Origin: Methylorubrum salsuginis
Lineage (GTDB): Bacteria > Pseudomonadota > Alphaproteobacteria > Rhizobiales > Beijerinckiaceae
NCBI RefSeq assembly: GCF_900114375.1
Contig: NZ_FOSV01000001.1
Coordinates: 539,208-603,207, forward strand
Direction: 5' to 3'
DNA length: 64,000 nt
Shown here one piece after another: positions 25,108 through 34,039 of the stretch (positions are counted from its first letter, which is position 1; each line of letters opens with the position of its first letter). The position numbers and the translations under genes are program-made. Under the pieces are notes generated by a model, which was given only the letters and a program-made list of their open reading frames with translations, had not been told where the DNA came from and made no database searches.

Positions 25108-26370
25108 TCAGGCGAGCGCGTCCGCGAGCCTGAGGCCCGTGAACTGCCAACGCTGATGGGGGTAGAAGAAGTTGCGGTAGCCGATCCGCGCATGGCCCTC
25201 GGGGGTCGCCACCGAGGAGCCGCGCAGCACATACTGGCCCGACATGAACTTGCCGTTGTATTCGCCCAGCGCCCCGGAGACCGGGCGGTAGCCCGGATAG
25301 GGGCCGTAGGCGCTGCGGGTCCATTGCCAGACGAGGCCGAAGGCGTCGTCGATCAGGTTTTTCCGCGCAGCGACTTCCCATTCGGCTTCCGTGGGGAGGT
25401 CGCGGCCGGCCCAGCGGGCATAGGCGTCGGCCTCGAAATAGCTGACATGGCGCACCGCTTCGTCCGGATCGACGGGTTGGCGCCCGGCGAGCGTCATGAT
25501 CGACCAGCCCTCGCCTTCACGGCGCCAGTAGCCCGGCGCCTCCCAGCCGTCGCGCTGGACGCAGAGCCAGCCGTCGTTGAGCCAGAGTTCGGGCCGGCTG
25601 TAACCGCCGTCGTCGATGAAGCCGAGCCAGTCGCGGTTGGTCGCGAGATTGCGGTCGATCGAACCACCGAGGATCAGGGTCTCGTGGCGCGGGCTCTCGT
25701 TGTCGAAGGCGAAGCCGGTGCCGTCATGGCCGATCCGGGCGATGCCCTTTTCGAGGGCAGATTTTTCGGCTTTTGCCCGCGGTTTGGGCGTTGCCCAGGC
25801 GGCGTCCACGACGGGGTCGAGGGGGTTCTGCGCAAAGGCGTGCAGGATGTCGGTGTGCATCAATTCCTGATGCTGCTGCTCGTGATAGAGCCCAATCTCC
25901 AGCACCGGCAGGATTTTTTGGAGGGCCTCATCGGAGGCCTCGCGCAGCATCACCGTGACGGCGCGGTCGACATGGGCGCGGTAGCCCGCCGTCTCTTCCG
26001 CGGTCGGCCGGGTGATCATGCCCCGCAGGAAGCGCGGCTGCCGCGGGCCGGCCTGCACGTAATAGGAATTGAACAGGTAGTGCAGGCGCTCGTCGTAGGG
26101 GCGATAGCCCGGCAGGTGCTCGGCCAGCAGGAATTGCTCGAAGAACCACGTCGTGTGAGCGCGATGCCACTTGGTCGGGCTCGCATCCTCCATCGACTGG
26201 ATCTGCTGGTCTTCCGGCGAGAGCGGGGCGGCGCGCCGCTCGGTCTCGTCGCGCACGGTCCGGAAGGCGGCGATCCAGGCGTCGCGGTCGGCAGGCCGTG
26301 CATCGAGGGGCGGCGGCGGGAAGGCCGCGCCCTGCGGCCCGGAGTGAGGAAGTGCTGCGCTGGCGGCCAT
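25108..26370 (-). CDS. egtB: Ergothioneine biosynthesis protein EgtB (hercynine oxygenase)
   Basis: A non-heme iron sulfoxide synthase that joins hercynine to a thiol donor with oxygen. The N-terminal DinB-like helical domain carries the iron-binding YHEQQHQELMHTD (HxxxH-like) and HRAHTTWFFEQF. The C-terminal half is the formylglycine-generating-enzyme fold (RDLPTEAEWEVAAR, GLVWQWTRSAYGPYPGYRP, VLRGSSVATPEGH, RIGYRNFFYPHQRW). The 420-residue length is typical. Together with egtD it gives the short two-gene ergothioneine set; egtC and egtE are not in the window. It is divergent from murI. Confidence 0.95.
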   Translation of the reverse strand: MAASAALPHSGPQGAAFPPPPLDARPADRDAWIAAFRTVRDETERRAAPLSPEDQQIQSMEDASPTKWHRAHTTWFFEQFLLAEHLPGYRPYDERLHYLFNSYYVQAGPRQPRFLRGMITRPTAEETAGYRAHVDRAVTVMLREASDEALQKILPVLEIGLYHEQQHQELMHTDILHAFAQNPLDPVVDAAWATPKPRAKAEKSALEKGIARIGHDGTGFAFDNESPRHETLILGGSIDRNLATNRDWLGFIDDGGYSRPELWLNDGWLCVQRDGWEAPGYWRREGEGWSIMTLAGRQPVDPDEAVRHVSYFEADAYARWAGRDLPTEAEWEVAARKNLIDDAFGLVWQWTRSAYGPYPGYRPVSGALGEYNGKFMSGQYVLRGSSVATPEGHARIGYRNFFYPHQRWQFTGLRLADALA

Positions 26371-26564
26371 TCGGAAAAACTCCTTCCCCGTTGGACGACG
26401 CAGATAGATGCCGTTGGCTGCAGGGCAACGCGCCAGCGTGGCTGTCCGTTCGTCGCACCCTGCTTCAGCCAGGGGGAAGCGCGGCCTTTTTGCAGCCGCA
26501 GTGAGGTGTCCTTAACCCTCGCGCCCGGAGACTATGCTTTTCCACGCGCCGCGAGCGGGCCCGG

Positions 26565-27443
26565 GTGACGGTCATGCGGATCGATCTGATGGCAGGGGCG
26601 ACACTTCCGATCTCACGCGCGGCGCGACAGCCGCAGCCGGTCGTTCTCGTGTTCGATTCCGGCCTCGGCGGGCTCACCGTGCTGGAGCAGGTGCGCCGTG
26701 CCCGGCCCGACGCCGCTTTCGTCTACGCCGCCGACGACGCGGCCTTCCCCTACGGACGCCTCTCCGAGCCGCAACTCGTGGCCCGCGTGCTCGCCGTCAT
26801 GGAGCGGCTGATCGCGCGCCATAGCCCCGATCTCGTGGTGATCGCCTGCAACACCGCCTCGACATTGGTACTGCCGGCGCTCCGCCAGCGCTTCGTCACG
26901 CCCTTCGTCGGCGTGGTGCCGCCGATCAAGCCCGCCGCCGCGCTCACCCGCTCGGGGCTGGTCTCGCTGCTCGCCACGCCCGGCACCGTGGCCCGCGCCT
27001 ATACCCGCGACCTCGTCAAGAACTACGCCGCGACCTGCGCGGTGAGCCTCGTCGGTTCGGTCAACCTCGCCCGCTACGCCGAGGCCGAGATGGCCGGCGC
27101 GCCGGTCTCGGATGCCGCCATCCTCGCTGAGATCGCTCCCTGCTTCGACGAGCGCGAGGACGGGCGGCGCACCGACGTGGTGTGCCTGTCCTGCACCCAT
27201 TACCCGCTGCTGCTGTCCCGGTTCGAGCGCCTCGCCCCCTGGCCGGTGACGTGGATCGACCCGGCGCCCGCCATCGCCCGCCGGGTGGTGCAACTGCTCG
27301 GCGAGGCCGGGCCGGCGGAGGCGCCGGAGGCGTTCGCGGTCTTCACCGGCGGGAATGGCCTCACCCCGGCGCTCGCCCGCGCGCTGATCGGGCGGGGCTT
27401 GGCCGAAACGACGGTCGAGGCGATGCCGCTGGCCGCGGATTGA
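26565..27443 (+). CDS. murI: Glutamate racemase
   Basis: Interconverts L- and D-glutamate for peptidoglycan. The motifs VFDSGLGGLTVLEQV, ACNTAST (first catalytic Cys) and CLSCTHYPLLL (second catalytic Cys) are all present and in the right order across 292 residues. The start is a GTG at 26565; an ATG at 26574 is an equally possible start that removes three residues. The gene stands alone on the plus strand and is convergent with dgkA, three bases apart. Confidence 0.95.
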   Translation: MTVMRIDLMAGATLPISRAARQPQPVVLVFDSGLGGLTVLEQVRRARPDAAFVYAADDAAFPYGRLSEPQLVARVLAVMERLIARHSPDLVVIACNTASTLVLPALRQRFVTPFVGVVPPIKPAAALTRSGLVSLLATPGTVARAYTRDLVKNYAATCAVSLVGSVNLARYAEAEMAGAPVSDAAILAEIAPCFDEREDGRRTDVVCLSCTHYPLLLSRFERLAPWPVTWIDPAPAIARRVVQLLGEAGPAEAPEAFAVFTGGNGLTPALARALIGRGLAETTVEAMPLAAD

Positions 27444-27446
27444 CGT

Positions 27447-27791
27447 TCAGAAACGATCGATCACGGCCGCAGCCCAGACCAGGGCGGCGATCGCCTGCGT
27501 CAGGAAGGCGCCCGCGGACGCCAGATCCTTGACGACGCCGATGCGCGCGTGCCGGCCCGGATGGAGATGGTCGCACAGCTTCTCGATGGCCGTATTGAGG
27601 AACTCGGCCCCGAGCATCAGCAGCAGGCTCGCCAGCAGCGCGACCCGGACCCAGAGCGAGCCGCCGAGGATCAGCGCCACGGGGACGCCAAGGGCCAGCA
27701 GCACCAGTTCCAGCCGGATCGCCCGCTCGGTACGGGCGCCGTGGACGATCCCGCGCCAGGAATTCAGGAAGGCGAGCCAGAGCGCCGTCAT
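27447..27791 (-). CDS. dgkA: Diacylglycerol kinase (prokaryotic DgkA family)
   Basis: A 114-residue integral membrane kinase. The amphipathic N-terminus (AFLNSWRGIVHGARTERAIRLEL) is followed by three membrane helices, and the active-site segment EFLNTAIEKLCDHLHPGRH...VKDLASAGAF carries the Glu, Asn and Asp residues of the family. It phosphorylates diacylglycerol, or undecaprenol in some lineages, to recycle lipid. Its start overlaps the stop of the upstream AbrB-family gene (ATGA), so the two are translationally coupled. Confidence 0.94.
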   Translation of the reverse strand: MTALWLAFLNSWRGIVHGARTERAIRLELVLLALGVPVALILGGSLWVRVALLASLLLMLGAEFLNTAIEKLCDHLHPGRHARIGVVKDLASAGAFLTQAIAALVWAAAVIDRF

Positions 27792-28840
27792 GGTCGAGCC
27801 TCCGGAGCCGAACGGGCGATCCAGCGGGCGAGGATCGGCCCGGTGAGCAGCACGACGAACAGGCGCAGGGTCTGCACCGCCAGGACGAAGGGCACGTCCA
27901 CCTTCGAGCCGACCGCGATGATCGCCACCGAATCGAGCCCGCCGGGGCTCGTGGCCAGGAAGGCGGTGAGGTAGTCGATGGCGAGCAGACCGGTCAGGCC
28001 CCAGGCCCAGAGCGCGCAGATCGCCACCATCGCCACCGTCGCGGCGAGCACGCTCGGCAGCGCATGCAGCACCGTGCGCACGGTGGCTTTCGTGAAGCGC
28101 AGGCCGACATACCAGCCGATGCCGGCATAGGCCGCCGCCAGCAGCGGCTCGGGCAGGGCAAGCGAGGCGAGGCCGGCGGCATGGAGGCCGGCGCCGAGCA
28201 GCATCGGCCCGATCAGCGCCGCCGAGGGCAGGCGCAGCAGGGTCGCGACCCCGGCCCCCACCACCGCGATGGTGAGCGTGGCCGCGACCGAGAGCGGCGC
28301 GGGCGAGGGCTGGCCGGGTGCAGCATCGAGCGCGCCCCCATCGGCCAGGAGGCGCGCCGCGAGGGAGGCCGAGATCACGACGATCGCGACCCGCACATAT
28401 TGCATGAAGGCGACGAGGCGGGCGTCCGAGCCGTGATCCTCGGCCATCGCCACCATGGCGGCGGCCCCGCCCGGCGAGGAGCCCCAGGCCGCCGTGGTGC
28501 CGGGCAGCACTTGGAAGCGGGTGAGCACGATGCCGACGCCGGCCGCGACCGCCACCGTGACGAGGACGACGGCCAGGATGACGAGGCCGTCCTCGTGCAG
28601 CGTCCGGGCGATCTCGCCGGTCGCCGAATGCGCCACGAGGCAGCCGACCAGTGCCTGCGCCGCGAGGAACCCGAGCCGCGGCACCCGGATCGGCGCGCCG
28701 CGCACGCCGAAGAGGATCGCGACCAGCATCGGCCCGAGCAGGAAGGCGGCGGGAAAGCCGGCATGGCTCAAGCCCCAGCCGAGCAGGCCGGAGGCCGCGA
28801 CGAGCGCCGCCCAGCCCAAAAGTTGCGGTCTGTCGATCAA
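27788..28840 (-). CDS. AbrB-family (duplicated domain) membrane protein
   Basis: The 350-residue protein has ten or so membrane helices in two similar halves, each with a glycine-rich GWGLSHAGFPAAFLLGPML / RLPSAALIGPMLLGAG-type element. This is the pattern of the putative ammonia-monooxygenase-like AbrB family, annotated in databases sometimes as regulator and sometimes as transporter. TSPGGLDSVAIIA near the end is characteristic. Transport is more likely than regulation, given the membrane topology. It overlaps dgkA by four bases. Confidence 0.85.
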   Translation of the reverse strand: MIDRPQLLGWAALVAASGLLGWGLSHAGFPAAFLLGPMLVAILFGVRGAPIRVPRLGFLAAQALVGCLVAHSATGEIARTLHEDGLVILAVVLVTVAVAAGVGIVLTRFQVLPGTTAAWGSSPGGAAAMVAMAEDHGSDARLVAFMQYVRVAIVVISASLAARLLADGGALDAAPGQPSPAPLSVAATLTIAVVGAGVATLLRLPSAALIGPMLLGAGLHAAGLASLALPEPLLAAAYAGIGWYVGLRFTKATVRTVLHALPSVLAATVAMVAICALWAWGLTGLLAIDYLTAFLATSPGGLDSVAIIAVGSKVDVPFVLAVQTLRLFVVLLTGPILARWIARSAPEARP

Positions 28841-28920
28841 GGGGGAGTGCGCCGAGGAGAAGAGGCGGCCCCGGCGCTACACCGCTTCGGCGCGTCTGTC
28901 ACGGCGCGCCGCGGACGGGG

Positions 28921-29364
28921 TCAGCGCGACGGTTGCGCCGCGGCCCCCTCCCAGCCCCGCAGGGGAAACACCCGGTCGTAGGCCAGATTGAAGAGGAAGG
29001 CGTAGGCCACGTAGAAGGCCGCGATGGCGAGATCCATCACGAGCGCCTGGGCGAGGCCGATGCCGAGATACCACGCGATCGGCGGCAGCAGGATCACCAG
29101 CAGCCCCGCCTCGAACAGCAGGGCGTGCCCCACCCGCAGGGCCAGGCTTTTCTGCGTGTGCCCGACGAGGCGCTGCATCGCGTGGTCGAAGCCGAGATTG
29201 TAGACATAGTTCCACGCCGTCGCGGCGAGCGCGCTGCCGACGCCGATCACCCCCATATCGGCGGTGTGCAGGCCGAACAGCACAGTTCCGAGCGGAACGA
29301 TGAGGGCGAGGCCCAACAGCTCGAACAGGATGGCGTGGCGGATACGGTCGCGCGTGCTGCGCAT
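28921..29364 (-). CDS. PACE-family efflux protein (bacterial transmembrane pair)
   Basis: The 147-residue protein has four membrane helices in two repeats and the conserved PACE start RDRIRHAILFELLGLALIVPL, the WNYVYNLGFD element after helix 2, and the FNLAYDRVFP ending. Both the first-helix Glu and the repeated W/F-N-x-x-Y-D motif are family features. PACE proteins (AceI type) export chlorhexidine and related biocides or polyamines. It is divergently transcribed from a LysR gene, the arrangement seen for aceI and its regulator. Confidence 0.9.
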   Translation of the reverse strand: MRSTRDRIRHAILFELLGLALIVPLGTVLFGLHTADMGVIGVGSALAATAWNYVYNLGFDHAMQRLVGHTQKSLALRVGHALLFEAGLLVILLPPIAWYLGIGLAQALVMDLAIAAFYVAYAFLFNLAYDRVFPLRGWEGAAAQPSR

Positions 29365-29403
29365 GGTCTGGCCCTCGAACGAGAGAATGTGTTCGCGGCG
29401 TTC

Positions 29404-29444
29404 TATCTGCGATACCCTGGGCGGCAAGTTAGGACGTATCGATA
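29404..29444. promoter_or_regulatory. Candidate LysR operators between the PACE and LysR genes
   Basis: The 90-base intergenic region contains two dyads of the same half-site: TATC-TGC-GATA (29404-29414) and TATC-GATA (29437-29444), the second only 10 bases before the LysR start. LysR regulators commonly bind such repeated dyads in the shared promoter of the gene they control. This is inference from symmetry and position. Confidence 0.45.
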
Positions 29445-29454
29445 AGACAGATAG

Positions 29455-30339
29455 ATGGCCGTCTCGCTCGACCAGCTCCAAGCCTTCGTCGCGGCCGCCG
29501 AGGCCGGCTCGTTTTCCGGCGCCGCCCGGACGCTCCGCAAGGCGCAGTCGGCCGTCAGCACCCAGGTGGCCAATCTCGAGACCGATCTCGGGGTGGCGTT
29601 GTTCAGCCGGGCCGGGCGCAACCCGGTGCTGACCCCGGCGGGGGAGCGGCTGCTTCTGGAAGCCCGCGTCGTGCTCGACCGGCGCGAGCATCTGATCGGC
29701 GTGGCCCGCAGCCTCGAACAGCGGGTGGAGAACCGCCTCGTCGTGGCGATCGACGAGATCTATCCCGAGCACGCCCTGGGTGCCCTCTTCGCCGACTTCG
29801 CGAAGCGCTTCCCCTTCGTCGAGCTGGAACTGCTGTTCCCGCTGATGGAGGATGTCAGCCGCATGGTGCAGTCGGGCGCGGCCGATCTCGGCGTGATGTG
29901 GCGCCAGGAGGTGCTGCCGACCGAACTCGGCTTCCAGACCATCGGCTGGGTGCCGCTCAAGCTCGTCTGCGGGCGCGACCATCCCCTCGCCAAGGCGCGG
30001 GTGGAGTGGGAGGAGCTGAAGCGCCATCGCCAGATTCTCGTCGCCGCCCGCAGCGACGGCCCGGAAAAGCGCCGCCTGCGGGTCGCCGCCGAGGTGTGGT
30101 GGGTCGAGAGCCACTGGGTGATCCTGGAGATGGTCAAGCACGGCATCGGCTGGGCCTTCGTCACCGACCACGTCATCGCCGCCTCGCAGACCGCGCCGTA
30201 CCTCGTCACGCCCGACCTGCAATTCGACCAGGGCGACTGGCCGATCGCGCTGGAACTGGTCTGGCACAAGCAACGCCCCTGCGGCCCCGCCGCGGCGTGG
30301 CTGCGCGAGCGGTTCGCGGCGGAGCGGATCGGGGGCTGA
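29455..30339 (+). CDS. LysR-family transcriptional regulator (divergent from the PACE gene)
   Basis: The 294-residue protein has an N-terminal winged helix-turn-helix (LDQLQAFVAAAEAGSFSGAARTLRKAQSAVSTQVANLE) and a LysR effector domain. Two Cys are too far apart for an OxyR-type disulfide. Its position makes it the likely regulator of the PACE efflux gene, as AceR is for aceI; the inducer is unknown. It is convergent with oxyR, ending nine bases from it. Confidence 0.9.
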   Translation: MAVSLDQLQAFVAAAEAGSFSGAARTLRKAQSAVSTQVANLETDLGVALFSRAGRNPVLTPAGERLLLEARVVLDRREHLIGVARSLEQRVENRLVVAIDEIYPEHALGALFADFAKRFPFVELELLFPLMEDVSRMVQSGAADLGVMWRQEVLPTELGFQTIGWVPLKLVCGRDHPLAKARVEWEELKRHRQILVAARSDGPEKRRLRVAAEVWWVESHWVILEMVKHGIGWAFVTDHVIAASQTAPYLVTPDLQFDQGDWPIALELVWHKQRPCGPAAAWLRERFAAERIGG

Positions 30340-30348
30340 CGGGAGGCC

Positions 30349-31308
30349 TCAAGCGAGCGCGCCGCCCGCCAATTCCTCCCCCTCCCGAAACGCCCGCGTG
30401 CTCGCGGGCGCATGAGTTCGAAAGAACGCGGCGAGCGAGGCCAACCCCGCCGCCCGCGGATCGCTGGAGCGCCACGCGAGCGCCACCGTGCGGCCGGGCC
30501 CCTCCCCCTCGAAGGCGCGGGTGACGGTGAGCCCGCTCGGGTCGGGGCCGGCGGGGACGGCGAGCGCCGGGATCAGGGTGTAGCCCGCCCCCGCCGCCAC
30601 CATCGAGCGCAGGGTCTCCAGGCTGGTGGCGTGGCGCCCGACGGCCCGCGGCGCGCCGCAGGCCGCGATGGTCTGGTCGCGCAGGCAATTGCCCTCGTCC
30701 AAGAGCAGGAGGTCGGGCCCGCCGACCGTGTCGGCCCGCGGCGGCGCGCCTTGCGCCAGCGGGTGATCGACCGGGCAGGCCAGTCGAAACGGCTCGACGA
30801 AGAGCGGCGACAGCGTCAGTCCCGAGGCCGCCACCGGCAGCGAGAGCAAAGCCGCGTCGATGCGCCCGTCGCGCAACCCGTCGAGGATCTCGGCGGTCCG
30901 CGCCTCGGAAAGCGCCAGCGTCAGCAACGGGAATTCTTGGCGCAGGAGCCGCAGGATCAGGGGGAAATAGTAGGGCCCGAGCGTCTGGATCGCGGCGAGC
31001 ACGAGCCGCCCGGTCAGCGGCGAGCCGCGGCCCTCGACGGCCAGCGCCAGCAGGCGCTGCGCCTCGGCCAGCACCACGCGGGCCTGCCGGACGATCCCCT
31101 GCCCGGCGAGCGTCAGGAGCACGCCGCGGTTGGACCGTTCGAACAAGGCCAGCCCCAGATGGTTCTCCAGTTTGCGCACCTGCACCGAGAGCGTCGGCTG
31201 GCTGACGTTGCAGCGCTCGGCGGCGCGGCCGAAATGGCCCTCGTCGGCCAAAGCCACGACGTATTCGAGGTCACGGAGCGAGAGACCGGAGAGGTTCATA
31301 GCCTGCAT
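30349..31308 (-). CDS. oxyR: Peroxide-sensing regulator OxyR
   Basis: A LysR-type regulator whose redox pair is conserved: C208 and C217 in [13 protein letters not shown], with the same nine-residue spacing and CLRDQ context as the OxyR Cys199/Cys208 pair. The N-terminal helix-turn-helix reads [32 protein letters not shown]. On oxidation it would switch on antioxidant genes; katA starts 137 bases away on the opposite strand. An ATG at 31299 is a plausible alternative start (316 residues), while 31308 has AAGAG about 9 bases upstream. Confidence 0.92.
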   Translation of the reverse strand: MQAMNLSGLSLRDLEYVVALADEGHFGRAAERCNVSQPTLSVQVRKLENHLGLALFERSNRGVLLTLAGQGIVRQARVVLAEAQRLLALAVEGRGSPLTGRLVLAAIQTLGPYYFPLILRLLRQEFPLLTLALSEARTAEILDGLRDGRIDAALLSLPVAASGLTLSPLFVEPFRLACPVDHPLAQGAPPRADTVGGPDLLLLDEGNCLRDQTIAACGAPRAVGRHATSLETLRSMVAAGAGYTLIPALAVPAGPDPSGLTVTRAFEGEGPGRTVALAWRSSDPRAAGLASLAAFFRTHAPASTRAFREGEELAGGALA

Positions 31309-31333
31309 CTATCACGCTCTTTGTGACGATGCA
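31304..31333. promoter_or_regulatory. Candidate OxyR-binding dyad in the oxyR-katA intergenic region
   Basis: A near-palindrome TGCATC-ta-TCAC-gctcttt-GTGA-c-GATGCA lies next to the oxyR start and upstream of katA. Position and symmetry fit an OxyR site controlling both genes. If it is an operator, oxyR translation may really start at 31299, which would leave the site upstream of its gene. Confidence 0.4.
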
Positions 31334-31445
31334 TTTGCCAATGGGTCATCCAGCGGTCATACCGGCAACCCAGAACGGTTCCAGGCTATTGTCTCGCCCC
31401 ACGGGGCCGGGCCGCCCGCCGTTCCACCCGAGGAGAGAGTACCGC

Positions 31446-33032
31446 ATGAGCGAGAACCGCCCGATTCTGACGACCCGCCAGGGCCATCCGGTCCGCGACA
31501 ACCAGAGCACGCGCACGGTCGGCGAGCGGGGACCCGCCACCCTCGAGAACTACCAGTTCATCGAGAAGATCACCCATTTCGACCGCGAGCGCATCCCGGA
31601 GCGCGTCGTCCACGCCCGCGGCGCCGGGGCGCACGGCTATTTCGAGGCCTACGGCAAGATCGGCAACGAGCCGGCCTCCAAGTACACCCGCGCCCGCGTG
31701 CTGAACGAGACCGGCGTGAAGACCCCGGTCTTCGTGCGCTTCTCGACCGTGGCCGGCGCCAAGGAGAGCCCTGAGACCGAGCGCGACCCGCGCGGGTTTG
31801 CCGTGAAGTTCAAGACCGTCGAGGGCAACTGGGACCTCGTGGGCAACAACCTCAAGGTCTTCTTCATCCGCGACGCGATCAAGTTCCCCGACATGATCCA
31901 CGCGTTCAAGCCGGACCCGGTGACGAACCGCCAGGAGGCGTGGCGCTTCTTCGACTTCGTGGCCCAGCACCCCGAGTCGATCCACATGGTGACGCACCTC
32001 AAGTCGCCCTGGGGCATCCCGGCCAACTATCGCGAGATGGAAGGCTCGGGCGTCAACACCTACAAGCTCGTCAACGACAAGGGCGAGGCGGTGCTCTGCA
32101 AGTTCCACTTCGAGCCCAAGCTCGGCGTGCGCAACCTGACCTCGGCCCAGGCCTCCGAGATCCAGGCCAAGGATGTCGGCCACGCCACCCGTGACCTCTA
32201 CGACAACATCCAGGCGGGCAACTTCCCCGAGTGGGAATTCTGCGTCCAGATCATGCCCGACGGCCCGAACGACCACCTGTCGTTCGATCCGCTCGACGAC
32301 ACCAAGCTGTGGCCGGTCGAGGACTTCCCCCTGCTGCCGGTCGGCCGGATGGTGCTCGACCGCGTGCCGGACAACTTTTTCGCGGAAGTCGAGCAGTCGG
32401 CCTTCGGCACCGGCGTGCTCGTCGATGGCATCGACTTCTCGGACGACAAGATGCTGCAGGGCCGGACGCTGTCCTACTCGGACACGCAGCGCTACCGCGT
32501 CGGCGCCAACTACCTCCAGTTGCCGATCAACGCGCCGCAGCCCGGCGTGAAGGTCTACTCGAACCAGCGCGACGGCCAGATGGCCTATGCGGTGGACGGC
32601 ACCGGCAAGAACAAGCACATCAACTACGAGCCCTCGACGCTCGGTGAGGGCCTCGCCGAGGCACCGAAGAAGACCGAGTACCACCAGCCGGTCGAGGGGC
32701 GGCTCGGCCGCTACCAGACCTCGCGCACCGAGGACGACTACACCCAGGCCGGCGTGCGCTACCGCTCGTTCCAGGACTGGGAGCGCGACGACCTGATCGC
32801 CAACCTCGTCGCCGACATGAAGCAGTGCCCGGAGCCGATCCAGCTGCGGATGGTCTGGCACTTCTGGCATGCCGACGAGGATTACGGCCGCCGCGTCGCG
32901 GAAGGCGCCGGGATCGATCTGGAGAAGGCCAAGGCCCTTCCGCCGCTGCCGGGCCGCGCCGCCCCGGGCAAGCGCCTGAAGGCCGAGACCTATGCCGACG
33001 GCACGCAGGCCCACAAGGTCGCCGCCGAGTAA
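31446..33032 (+). CDS. katA: Monofunctional heme catalase
   Basis: The 528-residue enzyme dismutates hydrogen peroxide. The distal His is in [15 protein letters not shown] (about residue 57); [19 protein letters not shown] and [23 protein letters not shown] follow. The proximal heme Tyr lies in [11 protein letters not shown]. This is the small-subunit catalase pattern, without the C-terminal flavodoxin-like domain of large catalases. The start has a strong gaggagaga ribosome site 10 bases upstream; earlier in-frame starts overlap the promoter. It is divergent from oxyR and followed by a strong terminator. Confidence 0.96.
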   Translation: MSENRPILTTRQGHPVRDNQSTRTVGERGPATLENYQFIEKITHFDRERIPERVVHARGAGAHGYFEAYGKIGNEPASKYTRARVLNETGVKTPVFVRFSTVAGAKESPETERDPRGFAVKFKTVEGNWDLVGNNLKVFFIRDAIKFPDMIHAFKPDPVTNRQEAWRFFDFVAQHPESIHMVTHLKSPWGIPANYREMEGSGVNTYKLVNDKGEAVLCKFHFEPKLGVRNLTSAQASEIQAKDVGHATRDLYDNIQAGNFPEWEFCVQIMPDGPNDHLSFDPLDDTKLWPVEDFPLLPVGRMVLDRVPDNFFAEVEQSAFGTGVLVDGIDFSDDKMLQGRTLSYSDTQRYRVGANYLQLPINAPQPGVKVYSNQRDGQMAYAVDGTGKNKHINYEPSTLGEGLAEAPKKTEYHQPVEGRLGRYQTSRTEDDYTQAGVRYRSFQDWERDDLIANLVADMKQCPEPIQLRMVWHFWHADEDYGRRVAEGAGIDLEKAKALPPLPGRAAPGKRLKAETYADGTQAHKVAAE

Positions 33033-33077
33033 CCGATCCCGACACCTCTCGGGCGGTCCGCGGCCCGAGGGAGCATG

Positions 33078-33124
33078 AAAAGGAAAACCCCGCTCGACCG
33101 TAAGGTCGGCGGGGTTTTCCTTTT
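33078..33124 (+). terminator. Strong intrinsic terminator of katA
   Basis: A 16-bp outer stem (aaaaggaaaaccccgc pairing with gcggggttttcctttt), extended by an inner cgacc/ggtcg stem with a gtaa loop, ends in a T-rich arm. The A- and T-rich ends on both sides mean it can work in both directions, for katA and for the convergent glycine-rich protein gene. Confidence 0.9.
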
Positions 33125-33174
33125 CGGTTCGGGCGATGGGAAGGCCGGCGGGCGCCGGCCTCCCGTCCGGTCGG

Positions 33175-33867
33175 TTACGGGCAGGAGCGGCGGATGCCGC
33201 CCTTGCCGATATAGGTGCCGGTGGCCGGGTCGTAGGTCTTGAAGCGGCGGGCGCAGTACTCGTCGTCGCGGGTGGGCGCGGCTTCGACCACCGTCTCGGT
33301 GCCGTAATAGCCGGCCGGGGCGTAGTAGCCGTTGTCGTAATAGCCGCCGTAGCCGTAGCCCGGATAGCCATACCCGGCGCCGTAGCCGAGGGCGGCGCCC
33401 GTCGCGAGGCCGAGCCCGAGGCCGAGACCCACGCCGCCGTAGCCGTAGCCGCGACCGCGGTTCCAGCCGCGGCCATAGCCGTAGCCGTAGCCGGGGCGGT
33501 TGTAGCCGTAGCCGGCGCCATATCCGGGGCGCCCGACGCCGTATCCGGCTCCGTAGCCGCGACCCGCGCCGATGCCGTTGCCGGGGATGCCCAGCGCGCC
33601 GGCCTGACCGAGGCCGATGCCGGGACGGCCATAGCCGCCGACGCCGGCATTGCGCGCGAAGCCCGCATTGCCCTGGAAGCCGCCGCCGCCGACCCGGCCG
33701 ATGCCGCCGCCACCGCCGAAGCCGCCGACCCGGCCGCCGCCGGCACCGATTCCGAGGGCGCCGCCACCGCCGAGGCCGACGCCTGCACGACCCTGCGCAT
33801 CCGCGCTGGCCGGCATGAAGGCCAGCGCGCCGACCAGGGCGGCCGAGGCCGTGAGAATACGCTTCAT
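33175..33867 (-). CDS. Exported glycine/tyrosine-rich protein with BA14K-like C-terminus
   Basis: The 230-residue product has a clear signal peptide (MKRILTASAALVGALAFMPASADA). A long Gly-rich region of GGG runs and GYGY/RPGYG repeats follows (to about residue 195), then a compact tail DDEYCARRFKTYDPATGTYIGKGG...RSC. That tail matches the BA14K pattern of alphaproteobacteria (C-x-x-R-[FY]-x-[ST]-Y-D-P-x-T-G-T-Y). It may be a surface or envelope protein; binding functions are reported for BA14K-like proteins elsewhere but cannot be assumed here. The start at 33867 was chosen for the signal peptide. Confidence 0.82.
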   Translation of the reverse strand: MKRILTASAALVGALAFMPASADAQGRAGVGLGGGGALGIGAGGGRVGGFGGGGGIGRVGGGGFQGNAGFARNAGVGGYGRPGIGLGQAGALGIPGNGIGAGRGYGAGYGVGRPGYGAGYGYNRPGYGYGYGRGWNRGRGYGYGGVGLGLGLGLATGAALGYGAGYGYPGYGYGGYYDNGYYAPAGYYGTETVVEAAPTRDDEYCARRFKTYDPATGTYIGKGGIRRSCP

Positions 33868-34039
33868 GGTGAGGTTTCCCGTCTCTAGAGGCCGCGTGAT
33901 GCGGTCCCGTGACCGGCCGCGCCTCCCATTGACGGTTGAAACGCCCGAGAGCGCGTTGGGCTCCAACGGCTAAGTGTCTCAGTCGATTGATAAGTGCTGG
34001 GATTAAATCCGGGGCTGCCGGAATGATCGGATCGTCGCG

